From NCBI GenBank assembly GCA_950295325.1, contig OX485809.1, positions 12,586,001 to 12,650,000 of the forward strand: a DNA stretch of 64,000 nt, given 5' to 3'. Source of the DNA: Polytrichum commune. Lineage: Eukaryota; Streptophyta; Polytrichopsida; Polytrichales; Polytrichaceae. The notes beneath the pieces were generated by a model. That model did not search any database, was not told the DNA's origin, and saw only the letters and a list, made by a program, of their open reading frames with translations. The position numbers and the translations under genes were made by a program. Positions 36,641-46,318 of this stretch are shown here, in pieces. Each line of letters starts with the position of its first letter. Within the stretch, counting starts at the first letter, position 1.

Positions 36641-37090
36641 TTAGCCAGAAGACTGCTGCAGCCGAGAGGGCTGAGTTAAGGACTGGGCCGAGAGGGCGGA
36701 GCTAAGGACCGAGCTGGACTAAGCCGCTGGTTAGCCAGAAGACTGCTGCAGCCGAGAGGGCTGAGTTAAGGACTGGGCCGAGAGGGCGGAGCTAAGGACC
36801 GAGCTGGACTAAGCCGCTGGTTAGCCAGAAGACTGCTGCAACCAAGAGGGCTGAGCTAAGGACCGAGCTGGACTAAGCCGCTGGTTAGCCAGAAGACTGC
36901 TGCAACCGAGAGGGCTGAGCTAAGGACCGAGCTAGACTAAGCCGTTGGTTAGCCAGCAGACTGCTGCAGCCGAGAGGGCTGAGCTAAGGACCGAGCTGGA
37001 CTAAGCCGTTGGTTAGCCAGCAGACTGCTGCAGCCGAGAGGGTTGAGTTAAGGACTGGGCCGAGAGGGCTGAGCTAAAGACCAAGGCTGG
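36641..37090 (+). repeat. Minisatellite with 90-bp and 64-bp units
   Basis: Units begin with TTAGCCAGAAGACTGCTGCA at 36641, 36731, 36821, 36885, 36949 and 37013 (spacing 90, 90, 64, 64, 64). The longer units contain an extra 26-bp GACTGGGCCGAGAGGGCGGA-type insert that duplicates part of the unit. Confidence 0.9.
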
Positions 37091-37347
37091 GGTGGATGCG
37101 ACGAATACATTTGGGAGCTGGTTAGTTAGCTAAGGCTTAGCCTAAATTGAATGGTGAAACCAACCTAATCATAGGCCATGTTATGCCATTTTAGACTAGA
37201 TTAATTAGTATGCAAGTGTGGACTTATTAGGCTAGTTAGAATCAAGTGTGGCCTTAAGGGCAATTGTGTTGGAGTGTGTTAAACCATTGAGGAAAGTGTT
37301 TTTCAACACTTGAACCTCGTGGCCAAAATAAATCACTTGCATTATAA

Positions 37348-37572
37348 ATGGAGAAAGTGGAGGACATCCACATTGGCGAGACAAAGGAGGTTAGGCCGAT
37401 GGAGAAAGCGGAAGACTCTAGCAATGGTCAAGTAACGAAGAGAATAATCAAAGGCCAAAGGGGAATATCCTTGAGAGCTTGTGTTGCCAAGGCCGCCGGT
37501 TGGACCCTTGAAAAGGCCAACGCGGCCCAAAGCCAAGAGGCTACCACTAATAAACAAAGTGATTCAAAATGA
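37348..37572 (+). CDS. Conserved small ORF in LTR D (74 aa)
   Basis: ATG 37348 to TGA 37570-37572. The core ISLRACVAKAAGWTLEK and the following SQEA...NK are shared with 18479-18643, while the nucleotide differences in the core are nearly all synonymous. It is very hydrophilic, with no signal peptide or membrane segment. It lies 112 bp before the LTR end and may be read through into a longer element protein in full-length copies. I do not recognise the family. Confidence 0.5.
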   Translation: MEKVEDIHIGETKEVRPMEKAEDSSNGQVTKRIIKGQRGISLRACVAKAAGWTLEKANAAQSQEATTNKQSDSK

Positions 37573-37689
37573 CATGAACGCCTTGGGTTGCAAAGAGATC
37601 ATTCTTTTGATACAAACAATACATGTGATTCTCAACACCATCACCCGGACTAGGACGCTTAAGGGTGGTGGTTTTGGCCTCACATATAC

Positions 37690-40600
37690 CACCTTGTGAC
37701 CTTTGGATGCTGTCATTTTGTTGTTACTCAGGTGATTCGAGGTCAAAAGGTGTCCGATTCTAATGGTCGAAGAACCAAGACTGAGCATGTCAAAGCCAAG
37801 CCGAAGGATAGTACCCAAGTAAATGAGGGCTTTCGGATGAATCAGAGATCAGACAAGCCGCAAGAGCCATTAACCTTCTTATCAGGTTGCCTATCTCATT
37901 TCACTCCTGCATCTGAACCTCAGATGGTTTCTTTTTATAGAGACTATCAGTTTGGTTTAGTATGTAAACTCCTTCATGAACTCTATATTATCAATCTAGA
38001 ATCGTTTTACCTTCGAAAATCCATCATTTCTGCACATGGTATGGTAATGAGTTCCATGTGCATTCATTAAGTGAAAGGAATCAAGCAAGTGTGGTAAAAA
38101 AGTAAGGATTGTAGCAAAAAACAATAATAATATAAAGTAGGATATCCAACGAAGGCCAGTAATTGACATTATTTTCTTGGGATCGCAAACTTGATCATAT
38201 CAAGATGGGACCACTTCCATGTCGAAGAAAACATTTATGGAGTCCAACGAACTTGGTGACAACATTCCTAGAAGCTTCCCTTACGATGAAATGAGTGCAT
38301 TGAATAATCCATCAACCATTTTTGGGCCTAATAGGCATTTAGGGATAAAATGAATAAATTAAAAAGTAAATGTGTAAGATGCTTGTTGATTCTTGGGATG
38401 CATCACGACATTCTCAAGTGTTGTAGTGGGCGATCTCCCTAGAGAGTCTACACTTGGTGAGATCCTTTTTGGCAAGGTCCTTCAGTTGAATCATGGTAGA
38501 TGGGAGAAGGCTTTATCTGAAGATAGGTAACAATGAGGAATTCAATAATGAGAGCTAGCCAATTGACTATGATTGGCATTCATGCACAAAGAAACCAAGA
38601 ACCTTATTTCTTGAATCTGCACTTGAAGCTAGAATTTAAAGAGAACGTCCTCAACATGCTTCAGAATGCTATGATTTGTGTCGGTGCAGGGTTTTAACCC
38701 TGAGGACTCTGGAGTTGCACAATTTGGGATGGAGGTTCAACAACACGGGAGCTTGGTGGTCCCAGAAACACCGAGTGGTGTTGAAGGTTTCTGTAGTTTC
38801 ACAATGACTGACGTGCCATACCCCCTTGGGGAGTTATAGAATGCCCAGTTTTATGTAACATCAGACAAGCTGGACTCCCATGTTTTGGTGATTCCCTTGC
38901 GTGAAAGGCTGTGCTGCTGATGAGAACCCTAAAGCCTAAAGCGTGAAAATCCTATCCATGACTACATCGAAAAGGCAAACAGAAAGCTGCCAGTTTTGTA
39001 CTAGGTGCATTTTCAAGGGTATTGTATGAGTTTCACAGGGGCAAGGTAGTGAGTTTCAGAAGCTTGGTCATAAAGGTTACCCTAGGCACCGCTAACATGT
39101 GTAAGGTTGTAAATTAAAGTACGCCACTTTCAGTAGAGGAGATTATTAGGCACTAACATAGAGTGTAATTGTACAGAGCAGTTTGAGGAGTTCTTATTGG
39201 TTTTTGGCAACAACTAGGTGGTTGAGTTGTACAACAACTACATTTGTACAATGAAATATTTGGAGTTTACAAAGTTGGTCTCAAGTGTTGATATATGTTG
39301 GACACTAAAGCACCTCTATTGGGTTGTCCGCCTAAGAGTCCACCGCCTGTGGCCCACGCGTCAGTGGCCAAACCAAAATTTATTGGGCATGTCTAGGATG
39401 TCGGCCTCAACTTGCCTGACCGCGGGGCGGGAGGGGGGGGGACCATGGATGGAGTTAGCTCCAACGATGTTAGTCATCTTTCAAGCCACATACTCTCCTC
39501 GGACATTGGGAACATTCCTTGCTCCCATCTCCTCGGTTTCGCACCACATTTGCTAATGTGTTATGCAAATGAGATTTGTCAATGTGTTATACAATCAAGA
39601 TTTGCTAATGTATCATGCATCAAATCCACAAATGTGTTATGCAATGAAATTAATAGCTCCGAATATATTAGTGTGTACTACAATTTTATACAAATTATGC
39701 ATGTAATCAAGTCGTCTTCTTCTCTAAGCTTATGATGCCAAGATTCCATAGCTCAGTGCAGACATCTTCTTGTTTTGTGCTTACACCCACTAGATTTGTA
39801 GGTTGTGCATGAGTATTTTTATCGCACTTAGTTCAATTATGTGTTGGTCGTTGATGTCCTATTATGAAATTTTGTTACGTTTGATGATTATGTTGATTCA
39901 CTACAATCTACCATTCATATTAGTGTAAATCCATAATTGTTATGTACATGTTTGACTGGATGATCACTTGTGAGTCTCTAATTGGTTAGTTGATCTAATT
40001 GGTTTAATAACACAGACTTGTTGATTTGATAACATATATCATATGTCCAACAAACTGCGCACACGTGATAAGAAAATGTTATTTTAATAATGTTGGCCCT
40101 AGTCCTTTTGCATTTTAGGCAAGCGGCACAAACACTGCGTTGTTGTGCCTTTGACAAGCTATCCACACCACTTTTCATAAAAACTTTGTGTTCCTCATGA
40201 GATGCAGGATGCATAACCTATTAAACATGTTGTGCTCTTTGTGTCCATTCCACCTTGAAGCAATCTAGGAATTATTGAGTTCCATTCATCCTCTTGAGTA
40301 TTGGTCGTGCTAAAAGTTCTATTGGTGTTCGTCTTGATGACTCACACTGTCTCACTATAGTCCATCAACAAACTCTTCAGTTTCACTTGTTTTGAGGTAC
40401 TAAAAAAGTATGCAAAATTATTATTCATGAGAGTTAGTTTTGCAACTACAAAGCATCAATCTTGCACAACATGGAAGTATTGCACCGGTACACCTCCATG
40501 GTGTGGTGACTATGAGGCAACAGTAGAGCTCTACCGGTCAAGCAAGAGACTAGACGTCGTAGAATGCAACCCCAAATACAAACTAACATGAATTTTCTCT

Positions 40601-40922
40601 CTATTTGTCTTTGTGCCGTTGCACCGCAATTCCATAACTTTGATGGATGTTTTACCAACCGTGGTTGACAAGGAACATGCAAGGGTGATGCCAAATCATC
40701 AATATTGTGAGAATCTCCCGAATTTAGTATTGATTCAAAATATATGGCCGCTCCTAGTGGCACCCATCCAGTCGATGAGTGCAGGCAATTTACAAAGTAT
40801 TGAGTAGCTCAATGTTTTGTAAAGTTGCGAACTTTGAACATTGAGTGGAAATGGTTGGTTGATACATCGCTTGAGTGGGCTGCATTCTAACTAGCAAAAT
40901 GTAATAGCATGGGCCTTGTGAT
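37690..40922. other. Mostly unassigned; weak exon-like segments
   Basis: A 124-codon plus-strand frame (37696-38070) begins near an ACTCAG acceptor-like site, but I do not recognise it. A short open segment at about 38690-38838 after GTGCAG reads GFNPEDSGVAQFGMEVQQHG and onward. Its product is unknown. A 36-bp sequence at 39207-39242 recurs exactly at 42504-42539. The rest is AT-rich and may be the remains of a CACTA element. Confidence 0.3.
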
Positions 40923-40931
40923 GCGGGGGAC

Positions 40932-41990
40932 CCGCGTCACTGAGGCGCGGATTAGGGAGCCAGGCCTGTGGGCGGCTCCCACAATCTGAGCCGCTCACTT
41001 GGTAACATTCATCCAACGGTTGAAAAAATCCTAGGTGACGGGCGCCCATGGTCGGGCATGGGTCCCAAACGCAGGCGGGCATGCAAGGTCAGGCACAGGT
41101 CCCGGAACGCAACTCCCCATTAACTGTGGTCCAATTAATTGATGTCCAAATTAATTGATGTCAATTAATTCTAATGCCCTCTCCTCACTTGACATCAATT
41201 AATTTGGACACACGGGTAGGTCACTTAGTGCATTTTAAAAACGACGTGCGGCATAATATAGAGAGGATTAAAATCATTGGAAATAAAAATTATAAAGGAA
41301 TTCCAAATAATGAAGGGGCCATTAAATGTAGACAATCCCATTATAAGTAAGTTAGATGGACATAAAATGTGAGCCATTATTTTTTTGTAAAATTAATATA
41401 GGGGCTGAAGATAAGGATCCTAGAAGGTATGTTTAGTATGTTTGTTATGGTCTCCTATGTGTTTTCTTCATAACTTTGTTTGCAATGATATTACTGTTTG
41501 CACCCTTCTTTGTTTCCATGGTTTCCCTTAACACTCGTCAATGCGGAAGGAAGTAGATTAGCTTTTATTACCTAAAAGGAATATAGAGTACAAATTGCAG
41601 TGACTTGGACAATATAAGTAATGGAAGGGTGCAAACAAATGGGCCATTTTTGAAATTTAAGTAATTATAGGGAGGCTTTAATTCAACCCTTGAAGGTAAA
41701 TAGCCCCAAAACAAAAAAAAACCCCAGCCGCACGTGGTGCACAAAAATGCCTTAGAGTGACCTACCCATGTTTGGACATCAATTCATTTGGACCGTAGTT
41801 AATGGGGAGCTGTGTTCCGGGACCCGTGCCGGACCTTGCATGCCCGCCCGCATTTGGGACCCGTGCCCGACCATGGGCGCCCGCCACCTAGGATTTTTTC
41901 AACCGTTGGATGAATGTTACCAAGTGAGCGGCTCAGATTGTGGGAGCCGCCCACAGGCCCGGCTCCCTAATCCGCGCCTCAGTGACGCGG
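40932..41990. mobile_element. Mutator-like foldback element (1059 bp) with 9-bp target duplication
   Basis: The long terminal inverted repeats start CCGCGTCACTGAGGCGCGGA at both ends and stay alignable for roughly 230-300 bp. Perfect 9-bp direct repeats GCGGGGGAC flank it (40923-40931 and 41991-41999). A 9-bp target duplication with long terminal repeats is the hallmark of Mutator-like elements. The interior (about 41234-41740) is AT-rich without a transposase, so the copy is non-autonomous. Confidence 0.93.
41144..41209. repeat. Small palindrome inside the left arm of the Mutator-like element
   Basis: Arms of 21 bp, starting GTCCAAATTAATTGATGTC (41144-41164) and its exact complement (41189-41209), enclose a 24-bp spacer. 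Most of this segment is absent from the right arm, so it accounts for most of the length difference between the two arms. Confidence 0.8.
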
Positions 41991-42609
41991 GCGGGGGACC
42001 TCCACAATAATCGCATTTTGACATGTGCTTGAGGAGAATAGCAATGTTTTGTCACTGCTCACTACACCTAAGAAACTGACGGTAGCTATGTGGCATCGCC
42101 CATTGATTGCACCTTTCCCAGACAATTCTCACCGGTGGTTGTACATGCTTAAGTCCGGTCTAGAGATCGCCAAAGATGGCACAATGGAAATTGTTAATCA
42201 AAGCAATACATAGATATACATACCACCTGAAGTGGGCACCATCATGTCCAAAGAAGGGTTGCAATATAAAAGGGTCTGAAAAATTGGCATTTGCACACAT
42301 GTGTTTTTTCAAACTGAAGTGTCACCTCCCCAATTATACCAAACTAAAAGGATTTGGGATTTGGGACACTGATATGTAAATTCATGTACATTGTATCTTG
42401 GTTTGCAATGGTGAGACTTTCACAATTTGCGGATATCTACAATAAAACATATCAAAAAATTGGATGTACACTTTTTGTTTGCAAATTGGCTTGCAGATTG
42501 TGAGCAACAACTAGGTGGTTGAGTTGTACAACAACTACAAAGAATAGAAGTGTAGGCAGGAAAATGAGGATGGTGTCTGGGAGTCCACAATGGAGGTTTT
42601 TTGAGTTAA

Positions 42610-43262
42610 AGTGGCCAAATTTTGTAGCCAACTCCTAGAACATTCAATTAGGGCTTGCATCCGATGGAATGAACCCCTTTGTAGAAAAAAATATCAAATT
42701 GGTCCACTTGGCCCATTACACTTATCAACTTCAACTTGCCTCTGTGGCTTGTGACAAAGAAGCATTTTGTGATTCTTGCTATGATAACGTCGGAGCCAGA
42801 ATGTGTGAATGCAAAGAATATAGACATTTTTTTGGAGCTGTTAGTTGACGAGCTTATGCAGCTTTGGCAATATGGAACAAAGACATGGGACGCGGCATCA
42901 TATGGTGGGTGAACAGTCTTTAACATGAAAGCCATGTTGATCATGGCAATGCATGATCAGGAGGCATATGCATAATGAATGGATGCATAGTAAAAGGAAA
43001 CCATGCATGTCCAAGATGTGGTCCAAACCACATTTTTTTGGTACTCTTTCACTTTGGGGGAAAATATTTACAATGCTTTATACAAGCGATGGGTTCCATT
43101 CGGGCACCCATACATACAAAATGCTTGGGCATTTGATGGGTGTGTGGAAGAGCACTCAACACTTACAATTGTGACAACTGAATATACCATAAGATGGGCA
43201 GATGATCGCACAAGCTGGCTTAGAGCAGGATGGGCTCCAGCAAGAGATAACCTTGCTCTCTG
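42610..43262 (+). pseudogene. CACTA (En/Spm) TNP2-type transposase fragment
   Basis: The plus-strand frames, joined across frameshifts and stops, match the TNP2 family order. The segments are LGLASDGMNPF, then WPITLINFNLPLWLVTKKH, SEPECVNAKNIDIFLELLV and GCIVKGNHACPRCGP, ending with KRWVPFGHPYIQNAWAFDG. TNP2 proteins catalyse CACTA element transposition. Only the middle of the protein is present, with a frameshift near 42690 and a TGA near 42910. A Cys-containing segment at about 42240-42300 (CPKKGCNIKGSEKL) may be the preceding zinc-binding part. Element ends were not located. Confidence 0.75.
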
Positions 43263-43435
43263 AATTGGAGTGAAACGATTGTCAATATTATTTTGATTGC
43301 CATATTGAAAGGTATGGGTTCAATTTCTATGGAAGTTGTATTGCATATAATGTGGAAAACATACAATGTTATTTGGAAATCTTTTAAATGAATTTGTTTG
43401 TGAATGTCATATTCTAATTAATGTTTATGTATTGA

Positions 43436-44484
43436 TGTGGCGTTTTTGGACCACCCTCTCTAAGGAAGCTTAAAAGTCCCACACAAACCCTTTGGTGAGG
43501 GTTGTATGCACTTTCAGGTGCCCAAGTGGAATCTGGATGGTAGGTGTATAAGGTAAGTGCTTAGATTTTGGAGGGAGATTGAATTTCGCTATAGCACCTT
43601 TAGAGGTTGGATCTTAGTTTTGACTATTGTGGCTCTAAAATCCACTAATTCTTTTTATACCTAGTTCTAACCTAGACCTACGACCTAGTCTAAGCGTAGA
43701 TGTACCAACCTTGGACCCAATGCAATCATAACTTATGAATTGAGATGACTGTGGTATACACCAATCGGGTGTGATTCATACCAGCCTTAGCTTAGTGGAC
43801 GAAATAACGACAGTTTGATCGCCAATTCAATTCCTTCCTACTTCCTTATTTAGTTGTGTTTGAATTTCCTAAGTGGGGGGACTTGGCTTAAGTTCCACCC
43901 TTTATACAACTTCCTTCTAATTTAGTTAAATTTTTTCACACATTTTATCTTACTTCATTCATGCATTAGGCATCACCCCTTACCTTGTTGGTGCACTCCT
44001 TAACTTGCAACTTTTTAGGGCCTCGTAAAAGTCTCCTAAAGGTCAAGTGACAACTCAAACCCTTTAGACTTTAACGGTCTGAAGGATAGTGTCACCATAC
44101 CAAGTTAAGTTCCTGATTCGAGTTTTTTTTGCTAACAAGGATTTATGATATATTTGATGTTTTTTTTTTTATCGTTAAGTGTGTTATACTAGATGAACTA
44201 CAAAATACAACTTAATGGAACCAATGTAACAAATGATGTATAGGTTCTACCTATTGCATAATCTTTAAGGATTAGGGCCATAGCTCGTAATCTATGGAAC
44301 CAACAACATAATAGTGGATTTGTGGGTCATCAACCTCACTTTTCCACCAACAACAAGTAAAGTAGTCATGCGGGTGATTAATCCGGCTTTATCACACATG
44401 AAATTTTTTTAATAATAAAAGCTACAACCATAAAACATATCAAAGGACCCTAAAAACAACAGAATTGGATATCCCCTTGGCAGT
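43436..44484 (+). repeat. Diverged 5' part of an LTR C copy
   Basis: It starts TGTGGCGTTTTTGGACCACC and aligns through about 44480 with 21129-22040 of the complete LTR C. The 3' two-thirds are missing; the homology stops where methyltransferase-like coding sequence begins. Confidence 0.75.
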
Positions 44485-46318
44485 TGATCTTCCACATACT
44501 TTGAGGTTTTATTTGCCTTCGCAAATGCCAACCTCCATGACGACCGCGCCATTGTCTTCGCGTAGTTCGCTTGTCACGCACCTCTCCATGAGAAGTGCCC
44601 AAAATACCATGGGCACCAGGGGGACCCGGGAGTGACGCCCATGACTTATGACATTGTTGGTGAGAGGACCCAAATGATTCTAGTGTGGATGAAGGCCTCG
44701 GGCATTGGGAACGCCTCCCACCCACGGAGACTAGGAGGCCCAAGGATAAGGCCATAAGCTATGCGTAGCATATGGCGTGCTAATTTTAGAATGCTCAAGA
44801 ACACTTCAATTGGAGGTGTGAGCTAGGAGATATAGCAATTTGAGTGGGGCGTTGTCTCGGGACAGCGCCCTGGTACAGTAGTGGCCTGGGAGTGGCTCCC
44901 GGGACTGCCAAGGTTTGAACATGCATAATATCCTCATTATTTGCCCGAATGTGGCAATTGAGGGGTCCATCTGCATCCACATGAAGCATAGATGATGATG
45001 GAGTAGTCGCTTGTTAGCATCCAAGATCATACAAGAAAGTTATGGTGTTTTGAAGCTACTAGAGGCTTCCAGCCCTAGTGGCCAAGGGGCATTGTCTACT
45101 TGGCCTGAATTCTTGGTAGAGAGACAAAAGTTTTCTTGATGGTGGGATAGGGGCCCTGCCAAAAGTCCTAGAGGTTTACATGGATGAGGTTGTGTGGCTT
45201 CACCTACCCGAGGCCGAACGACACAACCTCCATAGCCATTGGACCAATGTGAAGGTATAGTTGCCTAGTACGTTTCGGGTTGTTATAGTGTTACTCTGGC
45301 AAGACGATGATCAACATATGATTGGACTTCCATGAATGGAAGCACACATCTAAAAATTGATTATCGATTAAGGGGTGAGTCCCCAAAAAAGTAAGAGGGT
45401 TGGTTCCCATGTTATGAACTATAAGGTCTGCGGTATAGGAAACCATCCATTAGCATGGTGGAATGTGAAGGGTTAGCGTTTGTGATCCTTGCTAGAATTA
45501 AAAAATGACCAAATAAGTTAAGGGACGTTAGCAAGGGTTGTGACACCGCTGATCCTGATGTCTCTAGATCAATTCATGATTGGGCACACATTGAGGACTT
45601 CTATGTTGCTGAAGATTGGTTTGGCATGAATAACCTCGATTTGCAATTACCTACGAATCATTTTGAATTGGCAAATTCTTTTAGTTTTCATCCATTTTTT
45701 TAATACCCTCGTCTTTTTCATTTCTATATTCATAACTTTCTTATGCATATTTTATGCAGATTCACAAGTTCTACATCAAGGTCCTCGTGCATAATGAATC
45801 CATTTTGAATGTTTGTACCTCATACTTTGAGGACATGGGTTACAATCTCAAGAGAGATGGTTGACTCAACAGCTTCACCGATGAGAAGAATCAGGCGATG
45901 AGAGAAGACGGGGTACCTTGGAAAGGTGCTCGTGAAAAGTGCCATGAATTCTTCTCCATCATTTTCTTCACCTTCACGGACAAGGACGACATTATCATGG
46001 ATTGACAATGTGGTGTTGGTTTGTTCTTCATCACTTTGAATTTTATCTGTTTGTTTTTCTATGTTTTATTTTTTCTTATACCTATTGCATTTCACATTCA
46101 TTTTCTTATTCTCACTTTTTACTTGTGTTCTAGGGGGTTCTGTCATTGTTTGCCGCTCCATTCAACGCCATATTCTGGCGCTCGAGTCGGACATCGACAT
46201 CTTCAAGTCTCTCCTCCTTCCCATGCGTGAGCCTAAGCATGAGCACATTTTCCGACAAGTTGCCGCACAACGGGGGTCCGTTTTTGCTTCCTTATCCCCC
46301 CGGAAGATGACAAAGTAG
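44485..46318 (+). pseudogene. Amino-methyltransferase-like gene, broken and split by a solo LTR
   Basis: There are three exon-like segments. Segment 1 is 44504-44571 plus 45551-45700, split by LTR A. It reads LFAFANANLHDDRAIVFA, then a TAG, then SIHDWAHIEDFYVAEDWFGM. Segment 2 is 45760-46010, after a TATGCAG acceptor: KFYIKVLVHN, GYNLKRDG-stop-LNSFTDEKN, DDIIMD-stop-QCG. Segment 3 is 46134-46318, after TTCTAG: GSVIVCRSIQRHILALESD. The D..QCG-GGSV...RHILALE order resembles the S-adenosylmethionine-binding motif of N4/N6 DNA methyltransferases (DPFxGSGT...xIGIE). This is motif inference only. Both stops in segment 2 are TGA where Trp fits. A Cys/His segment at about 46443-46510 (LCLHCGHVCNPF) may be a further exon. 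Confidence 0.5.
44572..45545 (+). mobile_element. Old solo LTR A inside the methyltransferase-like gene
   Basis: The ends are TGTCACG...TTGTGACA, 974 bp, with many point differences from the other copies. The flanks are TCGCT (44567-44571) and CCGCT (45546-45550), a target duplication with one change. The surrounding coding frame matches across the insertion apart from one TAG. Confidence 0.85.

Larger units (their letters stand above)
35857..37684 (+). mobile_element. Complete solo LTR D (1828 bp)
   Basis: The ends are TGTGAGCCC...GGCCTCACA, an almost perfect 9-bp inverted terminus with TG...CA. Flanking 5-bp direct repeats TATAC lie at 35852-35856 and 37685-37689. It contains a CT-rich microsatellite (36221-36300), a minisatellite (36641-37090) and a small conserved ORF (37348-37572). 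No internal region is attached. Related pieces are at 1-204, 2359-3032 and 18177-18774, and possibly 47465-47511. Confidence 0.9.
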
